The notes below the pieces were generated by a model, which searched no databases, was not told where the DNA came from, and saw nothing but the letters and a program-made list of their open reading frames with translations. This document shows, piece by piece, positions 7,152-14,971 of a stretch of DNA of 33,832 nucleotides. The position numbers and the translations under genes were made by a program. The DNA comes from Hoylesella marshii DSM 16973 = JCM 13450 (GTDB lineage Bacteria; Bacteroidota; Bacteroidia; Bacteroidales; Bacteroidaceae), in contig NZ_GL397214.1 of the NCBI RefSeq assembly GCF_000146675.1, forward strand, positions 2,466,927 through 2,500,758. The letters run 5' to 3'. Within the stretch, counting starts at the first letter, position 1; every line of letters begins with the position of its first letter.

Positions 7152-8744
7152 TTACATGCCTATAGGGCGATATTTATCTTCATTATTACTATCGAAAAGA
7201 GTAAAACCAACATAACGGTCATCTACTCCAACACATATTTTGTTGCTGTAAGCGTAAAACATACACGGATATCGCTCGTCTGGTCCATAAAGCGTACTTG
7301 ACCAATAACGAACACCGTATCCAAGACCCCAATTAGTTTGTTGTCTACAGTCTCCCAGAGCGGGAAGATAGAAATAGTTGTTAATGTTGGTTGGCTTAGT
7401 TTGGCTGACAGAATAATTTTCATATTGAGCAACACGAGAATCTGAACTTGTTGTATAATTTATGCCATCGGGAGCAGCAGAACGCATGGCGGGTATTGTT
7501 GTTGAGTTATCCGATGCAATGATGCTCTGCTTTTTTATCCATACTCCTTGATTGAAAAGGTGTCCTCCCATTGTCCAAAGCGTACTATTGTCCCAATGCG
7601 GGTCGCCTTTCTTTACATACCAGCATAGTTCGTTTGCGTTGGGGCAATTACTACAGCTTCGAGATGCTGCGGTTGGGAATATTGCCGGGTTATACCAACG
7701 GTTTTGTGGGTCGGCGGCAGATTTAGGGAAATCAGTACCGCTACCAAAACCTTGTTTCTTAGGTTGCTGACTTTCGTAGCCATACCAAAAATGGTTCACG
7801 GCATCCCACATGTAGTATTGTTGAGAGGGGTAGTTGGTTATGTTAAAGTTACAAGTCATGTCGTAGTAAGTATTGCCTTCATAATTGAAAGCCGGAAGTT
7901 GCCTGGTGATAGTTCCTTCTACCTCGGTGGCATAGTCTTTTACAGTGTATGTAACAGTGAGTGCGTGCGTACCGGGAGCAATTACCATATAGGCAGCATT
8001 TGTGGAGAATTTTACCGCTGTGTTGTTTAGTGGAAATCCGTTGGCATAGCTGCCCGTTCCTTTGGTTGTGAGTTTAATCTTATTGCTGCCCGAAACTTCT
8101 GTCAATCCTGTTGAAGATATTGTGTATGTACCGGCAATGTTCGTTCCATTAGACGTTACCTCTATCTGGGTGATATAACAGTCTTCCAATTCGGCATTTG
8201 TATTGTAAGGCTGAAAAATGAGGTAAGCAGCCTTGTGATCGAGCTTAAAAAAGAAACCGTCGCTGACTGCTGTTGCTGTGCCTAAGCCGCAATCTCCGGC
8301 TTCGCCGAAATGTTTGGTATCTGCAGGTGCGGTCTGTGTCTGCTCGGTGGAAATGGTTACTTGGTCATTTGTTCCGTTCTTCCCGGGATAGTATACGGCA
8401 TAGCTTGTGTTTGCAAATGCGCCCGGAACTTGAAAGCGGTATCTTGCTTGTTGTGTTCCGTTCACGACATTCGAGCCGGTCTGCCATGTGCCGCCGTCAT
8501 CTTTGACAAAGATATTGTCGCCCGTTTCCCAATAGAAAGCTCCTGTGTCGTAGTTGAGCGATGTGCGGGTTTTAGGTTGCTCTGTGCTTGTATCTTCTTT
8601 GCCGGACACGAATACGGTGTAGTTTTCGGTCTTCTGTTCCTGTTTTTGTTCACCTATCTGTGTTGCGTCTTCACTTGCGCAGCTTGCTGTGAGCAGCAAT
8701 GCGGCTGTCAGTGCAAAAAATATATTGTCTGTCTTCATCTTCAT
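7152..8744 (-). CDS. Fimbrillin-like lipoprotein, paralogue of the 770-2443 protein
   Basis: The 530-residue product has a lipoprotein signal (FFALTAALLLTASC, Cys at about residue 22) followed by a Gln/Glu/Thr-rich linker. The central part matches the Mfa-like fimbrillin plan (RTSLNYDTGAFYWETGDNI, VYYPG, FKLDHKAAYLIF). The C-terminal 130 residues contain a NYFYLPALGDCR block, RYWSSTLYG and an ending YRPIGM, the same major-paralogous/lectin-like pattern as the protein at 770-2443. Four Cys cluster near SCSNCPNANELC, which is unusual for the group. The gene starts 21 bp after the small acidic peptide gene at 8766-8996. Two Met codons (residues 1 and 3) could start it. A surface adhesin or fimbrial component is likely. 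Confidence 0.8.
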   Translation of the reverse strand: MKMKTDNIFFALTAALLLTASCASEDATQIGEQKQEQKTENYTVFVSGKEDTSTEQPKTRTSLNYDTGAFYWETGDNIFVKDDGGTWQTGSNVVNGTQQARYRFQVPGAFANTSYAVYYPGKNGTNDQVTISTEQTQTAPADTKHFGEAGDCGLGTATAVSDGFFFKLDHKAAYLIFQPYNTNAELEDCYITQIEVTSNGTNIAGTYTISSTGLTEVSGSNKIKLTTKGTGSYANGFPLNNTAVKFSTNAAYMVIAPGTHALTVTYTVKDYATEVEGTITRQLPAFNYEGNTYYDMTCNFNITNYPSQQYYMWDAVNHFWYGYESQQPKKQGFGSGTDFPKSAADPQNRWYNPAIFPTAASRSCSNCPNANELCWYVKKGDPHWDNSTLWTMGGHLFNQGVWIKKQSIIASDNSTTIPAMRSAAPDGINYTTSSDSRVAQYENYSVSQTKPTNINNYFYLPALGDCRQQTNWGLGYGVRYWSSTLYGPDERYPCMFYAYSNKICVGVDDRYVGFTLFDSNNEDKYRPIGM

Positions 8745-8765
8745 TTCTTTTTAATTTTTAATACA

Positions 8766-8996
8766 TTAATAATTCTCTATTCCCCAGTTGCTTGCTCCCT
8801 CTTCTGAGGTATCGAGAAATGTCTCATCTTCTTCGTCTTCCTCGAACATTCCCTGCTTAGCCGAGCTTGGTCCCGTTCCGTGATGTCCCGGGTTGTGCTG
8901 ACCGCTGACAACTTGCAACAGGTGTTCCTGCAGCGTGGCAATAATCTTGATTTCGGGTTTTATATAACCCTGCTTCCTAAATTCTTTTCTATTCAT
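8766..8996 (-). CDS. Small acidic peptide (76 aa) preceding the second fimbrillin-like gene
   Basis: I choose the Met at 8996 (MNRKEFRKQGYIKP) rather than an upstream in-frame Met at 9077, because the latter lies next to the terminator-like hairpin and adds sequence that differs in character. The product has a basic N-terminus, the block Tyr-Ile-Lys-Pro-Glu-Ile-Lys-Ile-Ile, a hydrophobic LLQVVSG segment, a Gly/His-rich stretch and a strongly acidic tail (EEDEEDE). The plan and position match the peptide at 531-749, although overall identity is low. I do not recognise a function. It is probably co-transcribed with the lipoprotein gene. Confidence 0.65.
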   Translation of the reverse strand: MNRKEFRKQGYIKPEIKIIATLQEHLLQVVSGQHNPGHHGTGPSSAKQGMFEEDEEDETFLDTSEEGASNWGIENY

Positions 8997-9034
8997 ATTC
9001 CTATCATTTTGTGGGTGAAAAACTGTTGTTATTT

Positions 9035-9130
9035 CCCTCTTGCCAAGGTTGGCAAAAGGGCATAAAAAAGCGAACAAAGGGAACTCCTGTGAGCCCTTTG
9101 TTTATTGGGGTTACGGCACGCTTCGCGCGC
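9035..9130 (-). terminator. Leader hairpin cluster of the second surface locus
   Basis: Read on the minus strand, a GC-rich hairpin (9107-9130 region) is followed by AACAAAGGG (complement of 9094-9102) pairing with CCCTTTGTT (complement of 9073-9081) and a run of six T (9064-9069). A further 12-bp hairpin with a GU pair follows at 9035-9060. The first two are nearly identical to 387-457; the third is the same in position but different in sequence. It lies upstream of both genes, so an attenuator role is suggested. Confidence 0.6.
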
Positions 9131-9175
9131 GCGTAAGCGAAAGTGAAAAATGTGTAGTTAGACGCTAGGTGCGAA

Positions 9176-9196
9176 TGTGTGTGTGTGTGTGTGTGT
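9176..9196 (-). repeat. AC dinucleotide microsatellite, 10 units
   Basis: Ten AC units on the minus strand (TG/GT on plus) in the transcribed leader, one unit fewer than in the matching tract at 323-344. A site of likely slipped-strand length change. Confidence 0.9.
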
Positions 9197-9275
9197 TAGC
9201 AAATTATTTGGAACCACCAAATAATCGGGCACAAAAATAACAGAAAAGTTCTCGCCTTTCTGCCTCGGCATTGCA

Positions 9276-9359
9276 CCTTGTCTATTGCTCATTATGCCTT
9301 GTCTATTGTTCGTTGCACCCTGTCTATTGTTCACTGCACCCTGTCTATTGTTCATTGTG
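9276..9359. repeat. Four tandem 21-bp repeats inside the leader
   Basis: Units start at 9276, 9297, 9318 and 9339, with core TGTCTATTGTTCA on the plus strand and partial units on both sides. They lie between the promoter and the microsatellite of the second surface locus and have no counterpart of this length in the first copy, so they are an expansion specific to this leader. Confidence 0.9.
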
Positions 9360-9405
9360 CCTCGTATCATCTTGCTATTGATAACACTCTTACGTTTCAC
9401 GGCGG

Positions 9406-9437
9406 CAAAGATAACACAATCTTTCCGAACTGCCAAA
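9406..9437 (-). promoter_or_regulatory. Promoter of the second surface locus
   Basis: On the minus strand TTTG (9437-9434) and TATCTTTG (9413-9406) are 20 bp apart. Together with the following 25 bp this is an inverted copy of the promoter at 154-185. The first gene begins about 400 nt downstream. Confidence 0.8.
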
Positions 9438-9498
9438 TAATCAGAAAAGAATTCTCCTTTTTCTTCTCATTCATCCCTCCTAACACAATGATATTTAC

Positions 9499-9506
9499 TA
9501 TCTTTG
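9499..9506 (+). promoter_or_regulatory. Probable -7 element for the Fic gene
   Basis: TATCTTTG lies 37 bp before the ATG at 9544 and fits the TAnnTTTG consensus. I see no good TTTG at the -33 position, so the call rests on one element. Confidence 0.5.
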
Positions 9507-9543
9507 CAAACGAATAATACTAAGGCGAGTAACGCATTATACG

Positions 9544-10437
9544 ATGGAAAGGCATAAAGAACAACCTAAAAAATCAATCCTCTTCTTCAACGACCGTGAA
9601 GTAAGGGCGGTATGGGACGACGAACACAATAAGTGGTGGTTCTCTGTGCTGGACATCATTGCTGCGATTAACGAGCAAGATGATTATCAAAAGACAAGGA
9701 ACTATTGGAAGTATCTCAAAACTAAGTTGAAGAAGGAGAATAACGAACTGGTTAGTGCTACTAACCAGTTAAAGTTGCAAGCCCCAGATGGGAAACAACG
9801 ATTGACAGATATGTTGGATGGAGAAGGGGTTGTTCTACTGGCAAAAGCAATACCCAATGTCAAGGCAATGGGATTTCTTGATTGGTTTACCTACAGCGAC
9901 AACACCATTGATGGACAGAGCAAGAAGAAAGCATATCAACTCTTTGAAAGTGGCATCTTGCAAACGGCAGAACCTGGCAGTATCAAGTGTCTGCAACAGA
10001 TACACGCTTATCTCTTTGGAGTATTGTATGACTTTGTAGGACAAATCCGTACGAAGAATATTTCAAAAGGAGGTTTTACCTTTGCTAATTCTATGCACTT
10101 CCCCGAAACCCTGCAAACAATAGAGCGAATGCCCGAAACTACTTTTGATGAGATAATGGACAAATACGTGGAGATGAATGTTGCCCATCCTTTTATGGAG
10201 GGTAATGGTCGCAGCACTCGCATTTGGCTCGACCTCATGCTGAAGCGCTCTCTCAAGCGGTGTGTAGATTGGAGTCAGATAGATAAGAACGATTATCTGT
10301 CGGCAATGCGCGAAAGTGTAACTGATAGTTCGCACATCAAGTCTTTGGTAGAACCTGTACTCACCACCAAGATTGATAACAGAGAAATGTTTATGAAAGG
10401 CATTGATTATTCATATTATTATGAGCAGAATGAGTGA
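9544..10437 (+). CDS. Bro-N/Fic domain fusion protein
   Basis: Residues 10-125 resemble the Bro-N/DinD-like N-terminal domain seen in phage antirepressors and related proteins (ILFFNDREVRAVWDD, WFSVLDIIAAI, then LLAKAIPNVKAM). Residues 130-297 form a Fic domain with the full catalytic motif HPFMEGNGRSTR, His215 being the catalytic base. Such enzymes usually transfer AMP or another nucleotide from NTPs to a hydroxyl on a target protein. I could not find the inhibitory (S/T)xxxE(G/N) motif within the protein, nor a neighbouring small antitoxin gene. It is AT-rich and lies just upstream of a SIR2-STAND gene in the same orientation, 186 bp apart. A role in defence or as a toxin is possible; the target is unknown. 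Confidence 0.85.
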   Translation: MERHKEQPKKSILFFNDREVRAVWDDEHNKWWFSVLDIIAAINEQDDYQKTRNYWKYLKTKLKKENNELVSATNQLKLQAPDGKQRLTDMLDGEGVVLLAKAIPNVKAMGFLDWFTYSDNTIDGQSKKKAYQLFESGILQTAEPGSIKCLQQIHAYLFGVLYDFVGQIRTKNISKGGFTFANSMHFPETLQTIERMPETTFDEIMDKYVEMNVAHPFMEGNGRSTRIWLDLMLKRSLKRCVDWSQIDKNDYLSAMRESVTDSSHIKSLVEPVLTTKIDNREMFMKGIDYSYYYEQNE

Positions 10438-10623
10438 TCCATGATCTCTTTAAGAGTTCATAGAACTACAATGCCCTTCCGAAGGATTCTACTTGTGTTA
10501 AAGGATAGAGTGGAAGCGGATTTACTCCAATTGTGTAAGAGTATAGAATATGGATAAGAAGGATTTTTAAGTTTATAATATCATAAGTAATATTGAGTTT
10601 AAGTTATAAAGCAATAAAGACAT

Positions 10624-13047
10624 ATGACAAATTCTGAAATAATAAACAAAATTTTTGAGGGAAATTGTATGTTGTTTTTAGGCTCTGGATTTTCTTTTGG
10701 AGCGACAAACAACAATCCTAAAGATTCCAAGTTCAAGGGAGCTGGTGCTCTTGCACATATATTGTTGGAAGATGCCGGGTATTCAAGTAAGACAGATGAT
10801 TTGCGAAAAGCTTCTTCTGCATATCTTAGGAAAAAGACGCCGGAGGACTTAATAGCTCTGCTTAAGCAGGAGTTTTGCGCTACTTCAATATCACCATCCC
10901 ATGATTATATTGGAAGTTTGAACTGGTTTCGAATCTACACAACTAATTATGATAACATTATTGAGATAGCTTATAGCAAAGCACAAAAACAACTGCTTCC
11001 AAAAACGTTATCTTCTATTCATAGGAAAACTGAGGATTATAGACATTGTTGTATTCATCTTAATGGGTTTATTGATTCGCTTTCTCCCGACAAATTAGAT
11101 AATGAATTCAAACTCACATCTGCTAGTTATTTAACAGAAGACTTTACCAAATCAGAATGGTTTGAGATTTTCAAATCCGATGTTATGGCTTCCGAGGCAT
11201 TGATATTTATTGGCTTCTCTATGGATTATGATCTAGATTTGACAAGAATACTAGTTTCTGGAACAATCAAAGACAAGACCTTATTTGTTGTACGATCAGG
11301 TGAAGATGAATTAAATGTCAGTAGCCTATCTGATTTTGGGAATGTGTTGGCTTCTGGACTCGATGGATTCGTTCAAATGGTTAAGGATTGCCAAAGTAAT
11401 TACGTTCCAAGTACTATTAAGCTTTTCCTTCCAGTTAGTTTTCATAAGGCAGATATAAATAGAGATGTTCCATCAATACGTGATATTGACTTTTATCAGT
11501 TAATATTAAATGGAAATATAGATAAACATTTGGCTTTTCATTCATTAGTTAATAATAGCTCATATCCCTACTTAATACACCGGAATAAACTTCAAGAATG
11601 TATAGACGCTATTAAGAATGGTTCAAATAATATTTTAATTGAATCAGCTTTAGGTAATGGAAAATCTATCTTTTTGAATGAACTTGAATTATTGCTTGCC
11701 AAAGAAGGAAAAGAGGTTTTTGTTTATGACAAATATACTTCAAGAGTCATATCGGAGATAACTGAAATATGTGAAAGATTCTCAAATGCTATAGTTATTT
11801 TTGATGACTACCACTCTTCTCGAGAGCAAGTAAGGACTTTGCGCAATTATTCAAAACAAATATGTATTATCACATCTGAACGTAAATCTCTTCATGAGGT
11901 AATATTTGATGAGATTGAAGATGTTTTGGGTGACGGATATAAGGTTGTAAATATTGACAAATTATCAGACAACGAAATCCGAGCATTGGATGTCTTATTG
12001 GATAAATACTCTTTGTGGACAGATTTGAGTGCTAAAACAAATAGACAAACATATATCAAAACCACATGTAAAAGTGAATTATGCCATGTTATTCTTAGTA
12101 GAATTTCCAGCCCACATCTTACGTCAAAAATCCGAGAGACGATAACATCAGTTTCAAAAAACACATCATTCGAAGATGCATTTAAGTTTTTGATGGTTGC
12201 AGAATGCTTCCATATTCGTTTTACTATTATGGATTTAGCAACGTGGGTTGGAGCTGATTTGTTTAACAAACCCAGTTTTCGCCAAAATCAAACAATAAAA
12301 GAATTTATCGATATAGAAGCTACTGACATTAAATTTAAGTCATCAATCGTAGCAAAATATATACTTACGACGCTTTATTCTCCCCGAGATGTGATAGACA
12401 TTCTTATACAATTGGTAAAACGCTTAGATGTACTGTCAAAAAGCTCATCCCAAAATAGAATTAGATTAATTACTTTTGTAAACTTTACGACAATTCAATC
12501 ATGTTTGAATCTAAATGATAATGCATGGAAAATGGAAATGTATCGTTTTTATGAAGTTGTTAAGGACTGCGCTTTTTGTAAAACAAATATAGATTTTTGG
12601 CTACAGTACGCTATTGCTAGATTATATAATAGGGATTATGTCATATCTAAGACCTTATTTGATAAATGCTATTCACTTGCCAATGCAAATTACAATTATA
12701 AAACATATAAAATCGATAATCATTATTGTCGATTCCTTTTAGAGAATGAGATAGAATACGGATCGGTTGGTACTTGTATGGAGGCTTTTAGGCATGCACA
12801 TGAAATTCTTTCAAATACTCGTCCTGGGGATGAGAAAAAACATTATCCATTTAAGGTTGCTGGGTTATATAAAAAATTTTACGAGACATTCAAGGACAAG
12901 CTATCTGAAAAGGAATGCACAGAGTTCAGACAATCATGTTTAAATATGTTAGAAAAATGTCAATCTTATCTAAATAGTAATGACTGCACAAATGCTAGAA
13001 TTGTTCGAGATACCCAATCTAAATTAGAAATGATTATAGCGGACTAA
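10624..13047 (+). CDS. SIR2-STAND protein, candidate anti-phage NADase sensor
   Basis: Three parts are visible in this 807-residue protein. Residues 1-270 are a SIR2-like domain: MLFLGSGFSFGA near the start, TTNYDNIIE with Asn108, IHLNGFID with His145, and FIGFSMDYDLDL. Asn108 and His145 fit the catalytic pair of NAD-cleaving defence SIR2 domains. Residues 320-560 are a P-loop NTPase of STAND type with Walker A around GNGKS (Lys347) and Walker B IVIFDDY (Asp394-Asp395). The remainder is helical and probably forms repeats that sense a ligand. Domain order and size match SIR2-STAND proteins of the AVAST (Avs) class, in which recognition of a phage protein activates NAD depletion and abortive infection. 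The gene is strongly AT-rich compared with the core genes to its right, suggesting horizontal gain. Defence function here is inferred. Confidence 0.8.
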   Translation: MTNSEIINKIFEGNCMLFLGSGFSFGATNNNPKDSKFKGAGALAHILLEDAGYSSKTDDLRKASSAYLRKKTPEDLIALLKQEFCATSISPSHDYIGSLNWFRIYTTNYDNIIEIAYSKAQKQLLPKTLSSIHRKTEDYRHCCIHLNGFIDSLSPDKLDNEFKLTSASYLTEDFTKSEWFEIFKSDVMASEALIFIGFSMDYDLDLTRILVSGTIKDKTLFVVRSGEDELNVSSLSDFGNVLASGLDGFVQMVKDCQSNYVPSTIKLFLPVSFHKADINRDVPSIRDIDFYQLILNGNIDKHLAFHSLVNNSSYPYLIHRNKLQECIDAIKNGSNNILIESALGNGKSIFLNELELLLAKEGKEVFVYDKYTSRVISEITEICERFSNAIVIFDDYHSSREQVRTLRNYSKQICIITSERKSLHEVIFDEIEDVLGDGYKVVNIDKLSDNEIRALDVLLDKYSLWTDLSAKTNRQTYIKTTCKSELCHVILSRISSPHLTSKIRETITSVSKNTSFEDAFKFLMVAECFHIRFTIMDLATWVGADLFNKPSFRQNQTIKEFIDIEATDIKFKSSIVAKYILTTLYSPRDVIDILIQLVKRLDVLSKSSSQNRIRLITFVNFTTIQSCLNLNDNAWKMEMYRFYEVVKDCAFCKTNIDFWLQYAIARLYNRDYVISKTLFDKCYSLANANYNYKTYKIDNHYCRFLLENEIEYGSVGTCMEAFRHAHEILSNTRPGDEKKHYPFKVAGLYKKFYETFKDKLSEKECTEFRQSCLNMLEKCQSYLNSNDCTNARIVRDTQSKLEMIIAD

Positions 13048-13474
13048 AGCGTTTGGTTGTGTATAAAAATTATATGTACTTTAGAATAAGTATCTTTGCA
13101 CATACAAGTAGGAATACAAAACAAACGATAGATGTTGTCTATATAGTATGAGGATATAGATATCTCTCAATAATTATTGATTCTTATTATTTAGAATACT
13201 TTTGATGTTTCATATTTGTACCATATGAATATAAATCATTGATAATCAGTTTTGGGAATCTTCGAGGAAGGAAGTTAATTGAGACCTAAACATTCAAGAT
13301 AGAAGTGCAATTTCTTAATGGGTGATCGTAAGAGCTGACCTCCGTGTTGGATGCAGAAGTTCTTGGTGCGAAGCGATAAGGTTATCGCTTCCAACACGGA
13401 GGAATAAAAACGACCGGCAATGCAAACAATAAAAAAGAGAGGGCACTGTCTCCCAAGGATTAATTACTTTTGTA
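13048..13474. other. Intergenic region with a compound inverted repeat
   Basis: No gene is seen. At 13339-13402 a perfect 12-bp outer stem (CCTCCGTGTTGG with CCAACACGGAGG) encloses a 9-bp inner hairpin (AAGCGATAA/TTATCGCTT, loop GG) and a small AGAA-G-TTCT element, giving a branched fold. There is no T run on the plus strand, so it is not an ordinary terminator of the SIR2 gene. It could be a structured RNA or part of a mobile-element end. Near 13443 the sequence changes to what may be the left end of the IS30 relic. Confidence 0.6.
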
Positions 13475-13572
13475 TTGCAAAGGTACAAGCACTTAACCCG
13501 TGAGCAAAGGTATGCAATCTACCTGAAAAAACAAAAGAAACAGACCTATCAAGCAATTGCTCAGCTCTTGTA
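13475..13572 (+). pseudogene. IS30-family transposase N-terminal stub
   Basis: The frame reads RYKHLTREQRYAIYLKK and then QTYQAIAQLL, matching the N-terminal helix-turn-helix of IS30 transposases (family pattern: LT-x-x-x-R-Y-x-I-Y ... IA). After about 33 residues the match stops and the sequence passes into the 41-bp tandem array. The DDE catalytic domain and the right end of the element are absent, so this is a broken insertion sequence. The open frame continues by chance through the array and across the antisense of the next genes. Confidence 0.65.
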
Positions 13573-13590
13573 TTGTTTACGATTTTTGTT

Positions 13591-13852
13591 CCGCGGATTG
13601 TCTGGAAGCAATTTTGTGTGCGAAATTCCGTCCGCGGGTTGTCTGGAAGCAATTTTGTGTGCAAAATTCTGTCCGCGGATTGTCTGGAAGCAATTTCGTG
13701 TGCGAAATTCTGTCCGCGGATTGTCTGGAAGCAATTTTGTGTGCAAAATTTTGTCCGTGGGTTGTCTGGAAGCAATTTTGTGTGCAAAATTCTGTCCGCG
13801 GATTGTCTGGAAGCAATTTTGTGTGCAAAATTCCATCTGCAGGTTGTCGGCA
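13591..13852. repeat. Tandem array A: six 41-bp units plus a partial seventh
   Basis: Units begin at 13591, 13632, 13673, 13714, 13755 and 13796. Each starts with a CCGCGG-like hexamer and contains AATTTTG-TGTG-CAAAATT, an inverted repeat. In unit 3 both arms changed together (AATTTCG and CGAAATT), preserving the pairing; unit 1 has a change in one arm that still allows a GU pair. Because 41 is not a multiple of three, the array is open in several frames without being coding. It lies between the IS30 stub and the FMN-binding protein gene. Confidence 0.9.
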
Positions 13853-13870
13853 ATACGCAATGAGCTGCGT

Positions 13871-14263
13871 TTATTGATGGCCTTGATAATAGGCGAGACC
13901 GGCCTGCACGTTTTTAATAAGCGCGTTGGACGACAGTGTGGCGCCCGTTACGCCATCTACTTTCGCTTTCACGGCCTTACTCACTTTCATGCCCGCCCAT
14001 ACAGGGAGCACGCCACCTTTAGCTCGCTCAAAGAACTTGGGTGTCTCGATATTCTTCAGCGCAATGACCTTTACTATCTTGTTGTTCTTGATGTATATCT
14101 CAACGGGTGTGGCACCTTTGAAGCCTTTGATGTTTTTTCCTATCGCGGTGGTGTTTACAACGTAGGTGCCGTCGGCTTCTTTTCTCATGTCTTGCGCATG
14201 GGCTGCTACTGCCCCCTGCACAACCATCATGGCAATGATGGCGGTTTTTACGATTTTGTTCAT
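13871..14263 (-). CDS. Exported FMN-binding domain protein
   Basis: The 130-residue product has a Sec signal peptide (IIAMMVVQGAVAAHAQ, cleavage after about residue 23) and one FMN_bind domain. The motif DGVTGATLSS near the C-terminus matches the flavinylation site of RnfG/NqrC-type domains; Thr109 would be the covalent FMN attachment residue, modified by ApbE outside the cytoplasm. The protein would carry electrons at the cell envelope, but its partner is not in the window. It is the last gene of a minus-strand run after the LolD-like ATPase, with a 38-bp gap, and its stop abuts array A. Confidence 0.85.
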   Translation of the reverse strand: MNKIVKTAIIAMMVVQGAVAAHAQDMRKEADGTYVVNTTAIGKNIKGFKGATPVEIYIKNNKIVKVIALKNIETPKFFERAKGGVLPVWAGMKVSKAVKAKVDGVTGATLSSNALIKNVQAGLAYYQGHQ

Positions 14264-14301
14264 TTCTCTTGTAGGGTTGTATATATAAAAGGTGTAGATG
14301 G

Positions 14302-14955
14302 TTATGGCTCAATCATGCCGTCTTTGAGATGGATGGTGCGGTCGGTGATGCGCGCCAGCTCCTCGTCGTGGGTTACGATGATGAAAGTTTGTCCGAACTC
14401 ATTGCGCAAATCGAAGAAGAGGCGGTGGAGTTCGTCCTTGTTTTTTGTGTCGAGGCTGCCCGAAGGTTCATCGGCCAACACGACCGATGGGCGGTTCATG
14501 AGTGCGCGTGCCACGGCCACCCGCTGCTTCTCGCCCCCCGAAAGTTCGTTGGGTTTATGGCGGGCGCGGTCTGTCAATCCCATGAAAGCGAGCAAGTCGG
14601 CGGCGCGCGTTTTGGCTTCTGAAGCAGATGTGCCGGCGATATAGGCAGGAATCATGACGTTTTCAAGGGCGGTAAACTCGGGTAGCAGTTGGTGGAACTG
14701 AAACACAAAACCTAAATGGCGATTGCGAAAATCGGACAGTTTGCCCGTGGAAAGATGAAGCACGTCTACCCCGTCGATGCAGATTTCTCCGCTGTCGGGT
14801 TTGTCGAGTGTGCCTAAGATTTGCAACAAGGTGGTTTTGCCGGCGCCGCTGGGACCGACAATGCTCACTACCTCTCCTTTGTCAATGTGGAGGTCGATGC
14901 CTTTCAATACTTGTAGGGCACCGAAACTCTTGGTTATATTCTTGATGTCTATCAT
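14302..14955 (-). CDS. lolD: ABC transporter ATP-binding protein, LolD-like
   Basis: A 217-residue ATPase with Walker [11 protein letters not shown]-loop region [18 protein letters not shown], signature [15 protein letters not shown], Walker [13 protein letters not shown] and switch His in IVTHDEELA. Size, the ELSGGEKQR signature and the [11 protein letters not shown] block fit the LolD/MacB-type family, which powers lipoprotein release from the inner membrane or related extraction of periplasmic substrates. The membrane partner (LolC/E-like) is not adjacent, so the exact transporter is unsettled. The gene lies between the antiporter (16-bp gap) and the FMN-binding protein (38-bp gap). Confidence 0.85.
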   Translation of the reverse strand: MIDIKNITKSFGALQVLKGIDLHIDKGEVVSIVGPSGAGKTTLLQILGTLDKPDSGEICIDGVDVLHLSTGKLSDFRNRHLGFVFQFHQLLPEFTALENVMIPAYIAGTSASEAKTRAADLLAFMGLTDRARHKPNELSGGEKQRVAVARALMNRPSVVLADEPSGSLDTKNKDELHRLFFDLRNEFGQTFIIVTHDEELARITDRTIHLKDGMIEP

Positions 14956-14971
14956 ATCTTGTTGGATTGTC

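Larger units (their letters stand above)
9158..9400 (-). other. Leader reading frame (uORF) of the second surface locus
   Basis: A GTG at 9400-9398, five bases after the -7 box, opens an 80-codon frame. It starts KRKSVINSK, passes through a heptapeptide repeat (NNRQGAV, NNRQGAT, NNRQGIM, SNRQGAM) from the 21-bp tandem repeats, then YLVVPNNLLTHTH, and stops at 9160-9158, about 55 nt before the terminator-like hairpin. Compared with the first leader copy, one CA unit fewer makes this frame stop early. The 21-bp insert keeps the frame, which is compatible with translation but does not prove it. Confidence 0.35.

Noticed and set aside
8996..9077. Longer N-terminus for the second small peptide
   Set aside because: The upstream Met lies against the terminator-like hairpin, and the extra residues have no counterpart in the peptide of the first locus.
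13475..14644. A single 389-residue plus-strand protein
   Set aside because: It begins with the IS30 stub, runs by chance through the 41-bp array and then antisense to the FMN-binding and LolD-like genes; only the first 33 codons look like protein.
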